64,000 nt of DNA, taken from Castanea sativa. Its lineage: Eukaryota; Streptophyta; Magnoliopsida; Fagales; Fagaceae. Below are positions 1 through 11,795 of this stretch, piece by piece. Within the stretch, counting starts at the first letter, position 1; the number at the start of each line of letters is the position of its first letter. Below the pieces are notes generated by a model. That model was given only the letters and a program-made list of their open reading frames with translations. It did no database searches and had not been told where the DNA came from. The DNA lies in the NCBI RefSeq assembly GCF_040712315.1, contig NC_134014.1, forward strand, positions 38,119,634 through 38,183,633, read 5' to 3'. A program made the translations under genes and the position numbers.

Positions 1-264
1 CCACTATTACACTAGCATAAATATCCTATGTGGCAAATGGAGTGTATTGTTGGCACACAAAACGCCTATATGGCCATTAAAATAATAATATTATTTGGCA
101 TTTGGCATTTGGCATTTAAATAATGTCAAAATACACCACCATCTATCTCCACCGCGATCTCCACCTCTGAGTTGAGAGATAGAGAGATGAAAGAGAGAGT
201 CCCACCAATGAGAGAGAGAAAAACACCGATCTAAGAGAGAGAGAGAGAGACAACAATTTTTGAG
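1..264. other. non-coding flank of the gypsy insertion
   Basis: AT-rich sequence followed by GA-rich purine tracts up to the left LTR. A TTTGGCA motif is repeated around 95-118. No credible gene is seen. The same GA-rich character resumes after 5682, consistent with one site split by the insertion. Confidence 0.5.
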
Positions 265-694
265 TGCAAGGATTTTTAATGGCTGGGATGGGTAATAGCT
301 GATTTAGAGGACAGCTTAACCTCCTAAGCAAGATACAAATAATTAAGAAGGGAAAGAAATAGAGAGAAAGAGAAATTGTGATAGGAAAGAATGATAGTAT
401 TCATTAGTCAATTGCTTGAATGTCCTCCATCATACACGTGCCCTTATATACATGATTTGTTACTCGTTCTAACTACTGATCCGTTGCTTCTAACTAACTT
501 TCCAGCTCACACTACTCTACCAGCCACACATTATAACTACTACTAACCACACCTTAGTTCTATTAACCCAACCTTACTAACTATAGTCACTTACAAGCCT
601 CATACCACAGTAAAACATGTCACAGTATAGTAATAGTGAATTACAATGTTTATCTTCACAACCATACTACACTTATAAAATAATGATCCTAACA
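265..694 (-). repeat. 3' LTR of gypsy element
   Basis: 430 bp, beginning TGCAAGG and ending CCTAACA on the plus strand, so TGTTAGG to CTTGCA in element orientation. Thirteen substitutions and no indels separate it from the LTR at 5253-5682. Confidence 0.92.
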
Positions 695-708
695 ATTTTC
701 CCCCCCTT
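695..708 (-). other. polypurine tract of gypsy element
   Basis: On the minus strand it reads AAGGGGGGGAAAAT, directly upstream of the 3' LTR. This is the expected plus-strand primer site and fixes the orientation. Confidence 0.8.
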
Positions 709-3700
709 AAAGCACCTTGCCCACAAGGTGAGGGAACCTTTTCTGCAAGTCATAGAGTATTTCCCAAGTAGCATCTTCTTTGCTCTCTCCTTGCCACTGC
801 ACTAACACCTGAGTCACAGTCCTACTCCTTAGCTGGATTGATTTCTTGTCCAAAATCAGCACAGGTTCAGGAGTAAGCACCATGTCAGCATTGACAGCAG
901 GTAAAGTGGGTCTTAGCCTTAAGGTTGGAAACATGGAACACAGGATGGATCAAGGAACCCAGAGGCAGATCCAGCATGTAGGAAACCTCCCCAATCTTCT
1001 GAAGAACCGTAAATGGGCCATAATACCTTGGAGCAAGCTTACCCAACTTTTTGTTGTGCACTGAAGTCTACTTGTAAGGCTGCAATCTGAGATACACCCA
1101 GTCCCCAACAGCAAAGGACCTTTCCACCCTTCTCTGATTGGCAAACCACCTCATACGTTCCTGAGCAGCACACAAGTTCATCTTAAGCAAAGAGAGAATC
1201 TGCTGCCTATCTTTTAGCATTAAATCAATTGCATCAACCTGTGAAGTACCAGCTACATAGTCCAAAACCCGTGGAGAAGGATATCCATACTAAGCTTCAA
1301 AGGGTGTCATCTTAATTAAGGTGTGGAAATTGGTATTGAACCAGAATTCTGCTAAGGGCAGCCACTCCACCCAAATGCTAGGTCGATCAGCTGCAAAGGC
1401 CCTTAGGTAGTGCTCCAAGCTCTTGTTCACCACCTCAGTTTGGCCATCAGACTGAGGGTGATAAGCTGAGGACATGGCTAGTGAAACACCCTGTAACTTC
1501 ATCAATTCCTTCTAAAAGTGTGAGGTAAAAACTGGATCTCTATCACTAACAATGGTAGAGGGCATTCCATGCAACTTAAACACATAATGCAAATAAAGAT
1601 TAGCAACCTTGGCAGCAATGTAAGGATGGGCAAGAGCCATGAAATGAGTGTATTTGGTGAGTCTATCTACAACCACAAACACCACAGACTTCAATTGGGA
1701 CTTAGGCAAACCTTCAACAAAGTCCATGCTCACATCCAACCATGGTTTCTCAAGAATGGGCAAAGGTTGCAACAACCCAATAGGGAAACAAGTTTCATGC
1801 TTAAGTTTCTGACAGGTGTCACACTCTTTCACATACTGCTTCAGATCTTGCCTCAGGCCAAGCCAAATGAAATCCTTTTGAAGCCTGTGCAAGGTCTTGA
1901 GGTAACCAGAGTGGCCCCCCAAGGGGCTGTCATGTACTTGCTGCAACACCACAGCCTTTAAATCCTTATTAGAGTCACCCAAGTACAACCTCCCTTTGTA
2001 AAATAGCAGCCCATTACAGGATGTGAACCTTGGAAAACTGTTAGTGCCTGACTGTACAGCTTGCAAAATAGCCTTTAGCTTTGGATCAGAATTATAGCTA
2101 CTCTTGAACTCAGACAGCCAAGAAGGAGCGGGAAATGAGATAATGCATAAAGTACCTATAGAAGCATCACAAACATCAGTACCACAGGAACTACTTGCAG
2201 CAAGGACCAAGGCTTCAGACTAAGCTGAATCAACAGAAGAAACAGTAGCCACATCACCGTGCCTCCTAGAAAGGGCATCAGCCACCACATTCTCCTTGCC
2301 CTGCTTATACTCCACTATGAAAGCATATCCCAATAGCTTCGAAATCCACTTTTGTTGGGCTGGGGTACCCACCCTTTGTTCCAGCAAATACTTAAGACTG
2401 TGGTGGTCAGTCTTGATAACAAAAGGCCTCCCTAATAGGTAAGGTCTCCATTTCTTTACTGCCACCACCAAGGCTAATAACTCCTTCTCATAAGTGGAAA
2501 GAGAGAGCTTACTTCCCTTCAAAGCTTGGCTGTGATAAGTAATAGGTTTGTAGTCTTGCATCAAGACAACTCCAAGGCCCAAACCAGAAGCATCACACTC
2601 CACAGTGAAAGATTTGGTAAAATCAGGCAAGGCCAGAACTGGAGGACAAAAAACAGCTGCTTTAAGCCTTTGAAAAGAATTGTCAGCCTCTAAAGTCCAA
2701 ACAAAAGAGTCTTTCTTCAAAAGAGCAGTCAAAAGGGCTGCAATTTGGCCATAACCTTTCACAAACTTCCTATAGTATCCAGTCAATCTAAGAAACCCTC
2801 TCAAGGCCTTCACATCTTTAAGGACTGGCCACTGTTGCATAGCAGCAATCTTTTTAGGGTCAGTTCTCACTCCTTCACCAAAGATAAGATGTCCAAGGTA
2901 CTCCACCTCAGTAGTAGCAAACATGCACCTGGACTGTTTAGCATAAATTTGGTGCTTTGCCAATGTTTCCAAAAGTGTCCTAAGGTGACCAATGTAATCC
3001 AAAAGAGATTTGTTGTATACTAGGATGTCATCAAAGAACACAAGGACAAACTTTCTCAAAAATGTTCTAAAAATATCATTCATTAAGGATTGGAAGGTAG
3101 AGGGGGCATTGGTTAAGCCAAATGGCATAACCAAGAACTTATAATGCCCTTCATGTGTCCTAAAAGCAGTTTTATGTATATCCTCTTCCTTCATTCTGAT
3201 TTGATGTTAACCAAACCTCAAATCCAACTTAGAAAACACACAAGCACCTCCTAATTCATCCAACAACTCATCAATTATAGGACTAGGATATTTGTCTTTA
3301 ATAGTATCTTGGTTTAAAGCTCTATAGTCAGTACACATTCTCCACGAACCATTAGCCCTTCTAACCAGAAGAATAGTAGATGCAAATGGACTACAACTAT
3401 GCCTAATTGAACCTACAGAAAGTAACTCCTTGACTATTTTTTCAATTCCATTTTTCTGGTAAAAGGGGTACCTATATGGTCTTTGGACAATGGCTTGGGC
3501 ACCCTCCTTGAGCTGAATCTGATGCTCATGCCCCCTAATGGGAGGTAAGCCCACAGGTGTGGCAAATACTGCCTCAAATTCCTTCAACAAGGCAGCAATC
3601 TGTGGGGGAATCTGAGTAGCACCCTCTATAGTCTGAGTTGGATTAGAAATCTGCAAAACCAATCCCCTCTTAACAGGTTCCTTCAAGAAATAATCCCCAT

Positions 3701-4249
3701 CTTGAATGTGATTACCATCTGCCCCCTTTAAACCTTGGACAAGTACATTCCCTTGGCCATACAAGAAGCACATGGTTAGCAATTTGAAGTCCCATTGGAT
3801 AACCCCAAAGGTGCTCAACCACTGAGTACCTAAGATCAAGTCATACCCTTCCATAGGCAAAACATGTAGTTGAATCAAAAATTGATGTCCTTGCAACACA
3901 ATAGAAACATCCTTGCACAAGCCATGAGTTCGCAGCACCTCACCATTAGCAACCTTTACCTCCAGGATTTGTGTACTGTCCACAGGTATATGCAACTGAG
4001 AAAATAATGCAATATCAACAAAGTTGGGGGTGCTGCCTGAATCTATCAAAATTATCACAGACTTATGTTGGACTTTACCCCTCACTCTCATGGTACCAGA
4101 AGTAGGAGTACCATTAAGAGCATAGAGTGTAATACCAGCCTCCTCAACACCACTGTATTGACAATCCAAGGAGTTTCCAGATGCATAACTACCATTACTT
4201 TCATCTAACTCAGTAATGTGCACTCCTAGATTAGCATTAGACATAAACT
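707..4249 (-). pseudogene. gypsy pol (protease-RT-RNase H-integrase-chromodomain), broken
   Basis: Domains in order on the minus strand: protease with an LIDSGS active site near 4050; RT from about 3480 with an FFDD catalytic box near 3030; RNase H with acidic residues from about 2606; integrase with an HHCC finger near 1940-1840, catalytic Asp residues near 1720 and 1541, and Glu near 1433; then a chromodomain around 860-720 containing VQWQGE. In-frame stops fall at 3207-3209 (in the conserved RT segment before HQIR), about 2220, about 1509, about 1288 and 1068. There is also a frameshift near 905-925, just before the chromodomain. Q- and W-codon losses at some of these sites are C-to-T or G-to-A type; the RT stop is not. 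A polyprotein cannot be made. Confidence 0.9.
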
Positions 4250-5219
4250 CCACACAATCAAGGATAAATAGCATGGCATTTTTACACTTATGACCAAGAC
4301 CCCATTTCTCATCACAATTGTAACATAACCCTTTTTTCTTTCTCTCCTCCATTTGAGCAGGAGATATTCTCTTAATGGGTAACCTATTATTCTTAGCATC
4401 TGTCAAAGTGGGTATTTTAGGAGGTGGAACAAGAATGGAAGAGGACTTACCTGGTTCCAATTGATTCTTAGAAATATTTTTACAGCTCCAATTGTACTCC
4501 TCTTGAATCTTGGACAACCCAAAAGCCTCATTCAGTGACTAAGGATTAAGCATTCGTATAGGAAGTCTAATCTAATCCTTCAACCCACTGCGGAAGCAAC
4601 TTAGTTTATGAGCAAATGAAAGACCCTTGATCCTGTTTGACAAAACTTCGAATTAGGCCTTATATACTGCGATTAAGGAGGTCTGTCTCAGTCTTGTTAG
4701 TGTTTCCATAGGGCCATCGTATGCAGTGGAACCAAACCTCACATGCAAAGCTTGAATTAAAGAATCCCAATCACGAAACACCCCTGTTTCCTCACCTTCT
4801 TGGAACCAAATCAGGGCCTCACCTTCCATGTGAAATGAAGCTAACATCAACTTTTCTCCAATGGGGGTGCTGTAGTATCTGAAATATTGATTAGCTTTAT
4901 AGACCCAACTCACAGGATCTTCCCCAAAGAATCTTGGAAATTCCAATTTCATGGTGCGTGATACGGGTAATATCGTAGAACCAGAGTTAGGATTTATATT
5001 CTCACCACTTCTCTGAGACTGGAATCCCTGTGAACCTTGATCAAAAGAACTTAATTTCTGTAACACCATATTCAACTGTTGACTCATCTCATTTAGAGTT
5101 CTTGTATGGATTTCTTGTACAGATCGCATCTCCTGGAATTCCTTAGTGTGATGATCAGTGGTGGTACTGAGTGATGCAATAGCTTTGTTGGTCGCCGCTG
5201 TAGATCACGTTTCTGTCAT
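4250..5219 (-). pseudogene. gypsy gag, broken
   Basis: The likely start codon is the ATG at 5217-5219, about 20 bp downstream of the PBS. It is followed four codons later by TGA (5205-5207). The capsid-type region (WFQEGEE and neighbours) lies at 5129-4653 and a zinc-knuckle-like CYNC...GHKC near 4328-4287. Further in-frame stops occur at 4653-4655, near 4573 and near 4542, all in one frame without shifts. The frame can be followed into protease, as in chromoviruses with a single gag-pol. Confidence 0.85.
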
Positions 5220-5237
5220 GGCTGATTAGGAAAGCCT

Positions 5238-5249
5238 GCTCTGATACCA
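5238..5249 (-). other. primer binding site, tRNA-iMet type
   Basis: TGGTATCAGAGC on the minus strand, three bases inside the LTR at 5253-5682. It is complementary to the 3' end of plant initiator Met tRNA. Confidence 0.88.
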
Positions 5250-5252
5250 AAT

Positions 5253-5682
5253 TGCAAGGATTTTTAATGGTTGGGATGGGTAATAGCTGATTTAGAGGAC
5301 AGCTTAACCTCCTGAGCAAGATACAAAGAATTAAGAAGGGAAAGAAATAGAGAGAAAGAGAAACTGTGATAGGAAAGAATGATAGTATTCATTAGTCAAT
5401 TGCTTGAATGTCCTCCATCATACACGTGCCCTTATATACATGATCTGTTACTCCTTCTAACTACTAATCCGTTGCTTCTAACTAACTTTCCAGCTCAAAC
5501 TACTCTGCCAGCCACACATTATAACTACTACTAACCACACCTTAGTTCTATTAACCCAACCTTACTAACTATAGTCACTTACAAGCCCCATACCACAGTA
5601 AAACATGTCACAGTATAGTAATAGTGAATTACAATGTTTATCATCACAACCATACTACATTTATACAATAATGATCCTAACA
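5253..5682 (-). repeat. 5' LTR of gypsy element
   Basis: 430-bp partner of 265-694, about 97% identical by eye. It lies next to the PBS and so is the 5' LTR. Confidence 0.92.
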
Positions 5683-5855
5683 GTGAGAGAGAGAAACTAG
5701 AGTGGATGAGCTTGAGCCATTTGGGTCTGAGTTTGAGTGAATCAATAGAGAGTGTGGGTCGGTTTAAGAAAGAAAAGAAAGAACCATTACTGGTTGCGAT
5801 GGTGGCGATGAGCAAAGGAGGTCGACCATGGAGTTAGAAAGCGATTTGAGAGTTT

Positions 5856-5893
<38 letters not shown>

Positions 5894-6260
5894 GTTTGAG
5901 AATGTTTTAGAAGGGTGGGGGAACCAGTTTGATAAGGAAAGGTTAAGGTTTGAAGTTTTTCTTCTGAGTGTGCGAGAATTTTCTGGGTTTGTGAATGGGA
6001 ATTTTGGGTTTGGTTGCTGAGAAAATACTTAATAAGATAATGACATGAAATGAAAAGAAAGAAAAAGAAAAGACAAGAAAAAAGGGATTAATTTGCTAAG
6101 AATATGAGTCATGTTTTAGGGAAGAACAAAAAAACATGATGATGTTCTTCCAAAAAAATTAATGAAAGGAATAAAAAAATTAATTTAATTATCTTATTTT
6201 ATTTTAAATAAAATTAGAAACTGAGAATTTTATTTTAATTGTTATAAATAATTGGAGCCA
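5683..6260. other. non-coding, GA-rich then AT-rich
   Basis: Continuation of the purine-rich flank, including a GA microsatellite at about 5862-5884, followed by A/T-rich DNA. Short open frames here lack any recognisable domain. No gene is seen. Confidence 0.5.
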
Positions 6261-6566
6261 ACAGAGCTGTGTTGTGAAATATTCTGTTTAAGGATTGCTC
6301 ACGCAAGTTTCTATTTAAGGATTCCGTGAGCAAATCTCATACAGAGATTGATTTAAGTTTTGGTTTGAGACTATTTAGAGGTTTGATTAAGCCAAGTGTT
6401 GAGTGAGTGGTTCACTAAGCGAAGTGTCGAGTGAGGCAGGTTGAAATTTTGAGTTTTTGTAGAACTATGTAGTGTGATTCACTTGAAATGAATTTTCAAA
6501 GTGCTTAGCTCACCTGGCACTTTGCATGAGCCTTAAAATTTTGTCCAACTGAGATCCAATAGATTG
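6261..6566. repeat. 3' flank of LecRK unit, copy 1
   Basis: This stretch recurs in pieces at 22440-22490, 36624-36741 and 39152-39250; shared features are the GTTTAAGGATTGCTCAC motif and the CGAAGTGTCGAG motif. It lies downstream of LecRK A, so the pieces mark duplicated units of the receptor-kinase cluster. Confidence 0.6.
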
Positions 6567-8668
6567 TGTTAAGACACATGTGAATCATGTTAGGGACATA
6601 TGTCATTTAGAATTAGATAATCCTATGACAAAATGCACTTTACTTGTAATTGGGTAGATCTAGAATGTGTTTAACACTTCAAGGAATGAGAGTTCAAGTT
6701 CAAGTATTGAAGCCATGCAAATCTGTCCAAGAAACAAGTGAGGAAGTGCTGGATTTTAAAGCTTAACAGTTAGCTCGACAGATAGCATCTATCGAGGTTT
6801 AAAAGGGATCTTTAACCCGATGCTCGACAGCTGCTCAATAGATAACCTATCTATCGAGATTTACGAAAATCAGTTTTTCAGATCTGATTTCATTAATATC
6901 CATGGGTATGTGTTTAGGCTTTTTTTTTCTCACAACCCTAAACATATATAAGGATTATTTTAAGGGCCGTCAAAGGTTGCGCAAGTGTGAGGCAAAGGTT
7001 TTGATCAAGCATATTGAAAGTTCGATTAGTGTGTAAAACACTAATGAATGTTTAGATCCCCAATTTCAAATTAAACCAACACAAGCTTATATCCAAACAA
7101 TATATGTGGGGAATAATAGGTACAAGTAAAAACCCAAACAAATAAATAACTCTACACCATAATTAATCACAACACAGTATCAATAAAAAGGTAAGAGTAA
7201 GGGTTAGAGAGATGCAAATACGAAGATAACATTGGCATGTGTTATCGAAGAGGAAACCAAAGAACTCGGCGAAAAATCTTTCCGCCGCCCTCCAAGCAGT
7301 CAAATGATCCACTAAAGAATAAAGTTGGGATACACGAATAGCAATAGACCCTCCAAGCCTAATCTACCCAATGCATCTAAGCCCTCCACGCTTCTTGCTA
7401 CAACAAGGTTAAGCCTAATCGTGTCTTCTTTAGCTTCCCAGATCCTACAATAAGTCCATTGCATCAACCAAACAAATTGGTCATCTCCGAACTACTTCCC
7501 AAGCACCAAAATACCTCCTCACTGATATGGGTACTATGAGATAAGGATTTGACTAATGTACCTCTCAAGGATATGTCAATGGAGAGGATGAAAGTAGAGG
7601 AATTTGGAGAATCAAATGTCTAAGATTGTGGATGAGTCAATCTTGGTTTTCTCTAGGGTTTCTCTCTCAAAAATTCTCTCTGGGAGCTCTTTACATTTCG
7701 TTGATATAAAGGTATTTATAGTAAGGTATGCGAGGAATGTGAAAAGTCAGTTTTCATCAAAACAGGGCATTCTAGTAACTTGGCCTCGCGACTGGAACGA
7801 GTCGTGAGTTTGAATCTCGAGATAACTTCCAGGCTAGATTGCACTTTTTTTCCTATAGTGCTCCACCTGTCGTGACCCTTCTGCTCCCTTCATGCTTCAC
7901 ACGTGTGCTACTTTGGCAACTTGGCAGTCGCGAGTCAGTTCCGAGATCTAGTCATGAGACTCCTTTGAATGCACACATCTTGACTTTTCTTCACACTCTC
8001 ACACACACAACCCTTACATAATTCTTACCTAAATACCGGGTATCTAATTGCTAAATTATAAGAAAATTTGGCACGGAATAAAGTCAACACATGATTGAAT
8101 AAATTCAACCTTACACATATTGTGACCGGAGACATATGCCCTAGTTCATTTTTCTCTTGAAGAAGCTGCTGCGTTTGTACGGTATAAGGTTTTGTAACCA
8201 GGAGATTCGTGATCTTCATCGCATTGATAAACTGAAGAACTTTGCAGCCAACATCCTTCTCAAGTTGGTGAGTAAGTCGCGTATCGATTGGTTAGTCACG
8301 TACTGAGAGTCGTGCATTGAAAATGAAAGATTGTCACTACAGAACAAGTTCAATTGAGTATTGGGGTAAGGGTTCAACTGCAGGTTGGTATAAGGTACTG
8401 AGATTCCTTTACTTGTAACCGCTTGTTTTGATAATAGTGGATTCTTAGGAGTGGTGACCTTAAAATCACCCGGTGGGGTTTTTTCCTTGGAGGTTTTCCC
8501 CATTCGTAAACAAATCACCATGTCAACTTTATTTTTTGCTGCATTTAACTTAGTTGGTGATTTGTTTGTGCTACCACGCGTTTTCCATGTTAATTGAATC
8601 AATTAATTAACTTGGCTAAATTAATTGGTTAATTTAACACAAGGGATCAATACATTCTTGGCCTATTA
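6567..8668 (+). mobile_element. solo LTR of the SIRE-like family, with a nested LTR
   Basis: It starts TGTTAAGACACATG and ends GGCCTATTA. Flanks GATTG (6562-6566) and GACTG (8669-8673) are consistent with a 5-bp TSD with one change. It matches, in opposite orientation, the LTRs at 22505, 25703 and 35683, for example in the CCGGAGACA segment and the GGTGACCTTAAA segment. No internal region is attached, so it is a solo LTR, interrupted at about 7030-8091 by another element. Confidence 0.75.
7030..8091 (-). mobile_element. LTR-like insertion (about 1.06 kb), same family as 38069-39111
   Basis: On the minus strand it begins TGTGTTGACTTTATTCCGTG and ends GTTTTACACA. The copy at 38069-39111 is homologous in the opposite orientation: both share the TTCCGTGCCAAATTT start and the GATCTAAACA/GGTCTAAACA end. 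No coding region is seen. Probably solo LTRs of a third family; no clean TSD was found. Confidence 0.6.
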
Positions 8669-9939
8669 GACTGTACTTCTAATCTTCAGCTCTTGACTTC
8701 TTCAGCCTTTTACAAACTAACCTACAAATGTAAATTCCACAATAAAATTAAGTACTCAATAATTACATGTAAACTTGGCACGGCATATGCCAACACACAA
8801 AAATTGTTAATTTGTGAATTGGAAATTAGCATAATTGGATAAATTTAACCATATGGATAATTCACCAGTAATTCAACAACTGGGGTTTAGACCTTAACAG
8901 ACTCCATATAGAAAGTAACTAATACTATAACAAAACTTAGAAGAAAAGATGGTGAATATGTTTAACGACGTTGTTGAAGGTTTGTACTTATGGAAACTAT
9001 ATTACCGCTTATTGCTGTTGTAAGAGTTACACGATACATTTGAAAGGGAATATCTGTTGGGAGATTTGGCATTGTTGCCTCAAACTTAAGAACTTGAATT
9101 GCTTGTCTTATGGAGGACCTCATATTTCGGTTTGGGTGAGAACATCAAAGTCCAATGATCAACAAACACTCTACTTGTTTTTCATCAAAACCCGTTAGCA
9201 ATTTCTCATCTATAGCTGAAAGAAGATCTCCTTTTGCATAAAGATTCCAAATCCACTCTAACAACCCCCAGAATCCTTTTGAGCTGGATCAAATGACTTC
9301 CTTCCAATAACAATTTCTAAGGCAACTACCCCAAAGCTATACACATTTGACACTTTACTAGCCTCACCTATTCTTATATACTCTGGATCCATGTAACCGA
9401 AAGTTCCAGCCACTCCAGTTGTCTGGGGACCCAACTCATGATCCATAAGTCAAGCTAACCCAAAGTCAGCAAGTTTGACATTTAAACTAGAGTCTAGCAT
9501 GACATTGCTTGCTTTGATATCACGATGCACCACACATTGCTCCCACTCTTCATGAAGATAAAACAATGCAGAGGTCAATCCAAGAGATATCTTGTATCTC
9601 ACTTCCCAAGTGAGAGGAGTCCTCTCTCCAAAGAGGTGAGTTTCAAGGCTACCATTTGGCATAAACTCGTACACAAGTAGAAACTCACCTTTGTCATGAC
9701 ACCATCCTATGAGTTGCACCAGATTTCAGTGCCTCACTTGGTTAAAAATCATCACCTCGGTTATGTATTCTTTCTTCCCCTATTTAGAGCCTCATGAGAT
9801 TTTCTTTACAGCAATTAGCATATCCAATTGAGTTAAGTACCCCTTGTAAACAGCACCAAACCCTCCTTAACCCAACTTCCTCTCATCTAAGAAGCTATTG
9901 GTAGCTGAAACAAGATCAGTATAAGAAAACCTTCTCGAG

Positions 9940-11339
9940 GGCCGAATCGTCCATTTACCACTTTTCACAGAAATTATTAGAAACATACCACTATTTGAAA
10001 AATAAGTAGCAATATACCATTTTTTTTTTTGAAACTTGAGTTTGCTGTGTAAATCGATTTTTAAACACTCAAGTTTCATAAATAAAAAAAAAAACTCCTG
10101 CTGGCGTGGATTTTTTTATTGAAAAAATGCCACATGAAACTCAAGCTTTGTAAACTCGAGTTACATGCAACACAATACTCAAGGCTACCAAGCTCGAGTT
10201 CTTTGTAAATACAAAACTTGAGTGAAATGCTCTTTTTTTTTCTTCTTCTATGGTACTCAAGCTTACCAAGCTCGAGTTCCTTGTAATATGGAACTCGAGG
10301 TTCGCAAGCTCGAGTTCCTTATATTTTTTCCCCATAATCAACAAATAAACATAAACATAAAAATAAGTACTTTTTTTTTCATTTGAACGCACAAACATAT
10401 GTTTTTATTTATTTAAATAGAAGCATTGTAAAATATGGTGTGCTACAACTCACCAAGAAAAAAAGTTGCCAAAGCAACTTTCACATCATCAGCCAAACGT
10501 TTAGATGTACAGAAAAAATCTTTCACATTCCTCTTAGAAACATTGCAATACTTATCAATCATTTGACCAGACAGTAATTCAGAACAGGATTTATAAAGTA
10601 ACAATATGTGGCTTAAACTTCTTTCGGTGTGCCCATGGCTAAAAATGGAGTGAGATTTTTCTTTTACATGTTGTTCTAATTTCTCATTGTGACCCTCCTA
10701 ATATTTTAACCAATTTGACCATAACGATTCCGAGAAGTTAGAAATTGATGAGTGTATTAAAAAATGAATGAACAAGGAGTACGAGTGGCCTAAAAATTAA
10801 TATTTTGAAATTAAAATTTCTATATTTTACAATGCTTCTATTTAAATAAAGAGTAACATATGTTTGTGCATTCAAATGAAAAAAGTTACTTATTATGTTT
10901 ATGTTTATTTTTTGATTATCGAGAAAAAAAAGTATAAGGAACTCAAGCTTGCCAAACTCGAGTTCCATATTACAAGGAACTCGAGCTTGGTAAGCTCGAG
11001 TACCATAGAAGAAAAAAAAAGAAAAAAAAAAAGAGCATTACGCTCAAGTTTTGTATTTACAAATAACTTGAGCTTGGTAAGCTCGAGTATTGTGTTGCAT
11101 GGAACTTGGGTTTATGAAGCTTGAGTTCTATATGGCATTTTCCAATAAAAAAACCCATGTTAGCACAAGTTTTTTTTTTTTTTTTTTTATGAAACTCAAG
11201 TGTTTAAAACTCAATTTACACATGAAACTCGAGTTTCATGAACTCAAGTTTCATAAAAGTGGTATATTGCTACTTATTTTGTAAACAATGGTATGTTGCT
11301 AATAATTTCCGTGAAAAGTGGTAAGTGGCCAATTTGGCC
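9940..11339. mobile_element. long-TIR (foldback) MULE-like element
   Basis: A 1,400-bp element in the LecRK A juxtamembrane region. Its two ends are inverted copies starting GGCCRAATYG and continuing CCACTTTTCAC and AAATTATTAG. The arms extend about 500 bp (9940-10437 and 10832-11339) around a loop of about 390 bp. A near-perfect 9-bp TSD flanks it: CTTCTCGAG (9931-9939) and CTTCTCAAG (11341-11349), with one extra base at 11340. The 9-bp duplication and long TIRs point to Mutator-type elements. The arms are full of CTCGAG-centred repeats. No transposase ORF; non-autonomous. Confidence 0.85.
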
Positions 11340-11795
11340 TCTTCTCAAGCCTGCTACTTTCTCAAGATCATCATTAATTGTGAAAACTTTGCTAATGTTG
11401 CTCTCTTTTTTCTTGCCCTTCCATATCCACAATATTGTAAATGCTATAATCACCCTAGCAATCAGAACACCACCAGACACTGTTAAAACCACTATTAGTC
11501 TCTGTTTTTTCGCTTCATTTCCAAAAGAAGTGCTTATATCCAAGTTTGAATTAATTTCCCAGGACTTAAGAATATGTCGCTCTATATTTAGACCAGTAGC
11601 AGCTGAAAAATCAATTGTGACCCACTCAAGCAGAACCTTCCTCAAATCAATTTGGTAAGAAAGGCTAGTAGTCTCCTCAGGATTAGAGGTTGTCTGGTAG
11701 TTCCAAGAGACGCTCAAATTCTTAGTACTAGCATTGTAGATAATCCATACATCTGCAGTATATCCACTGTGAAAACTAGGATCCCAAGTGGTGTA

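Larger units (their letters stand above)
265..5682 (-). mobile_element. Ty3/gypsy chromovirus, Reina-like size, degenerate
   Basis: A 5,418-bp LTR retrotransposon on the minus strand. It has two 430-bp direct repeats (265-694 and 5253-5682), an initiator-Met PBS inside the upstream LTR (5238-5249), a polypurine tract beside the other LTR (695-708), and gag, protease, RT, RNase H, integrase and chromodomain in that order. Flanks TTGAG (260-264) and GTGAG (5683-5687) fit a 5-bp TSD with one change. By eye the LTRs differ at 13 of 430 positions, so the insertion is fairly recent. Domain order and the terminal chromodomain make it a chromovirus; the short length and short LTRs suggest the Reina lineage (inference). 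Many nonsense codons make it non-autonomous. Confidence 0.93.

Noticed and set aside
5634..5837. Short frames on both strands after the gypsy LTR
   Set aside because: They cross the LTR border and purine tracts; no homology or splice context.
8025..8602. Frames of 64 and 128 codons on minus
   Set aside because: They lie in a solo LTR related to other SIRE-like LTRs; no protein domain.
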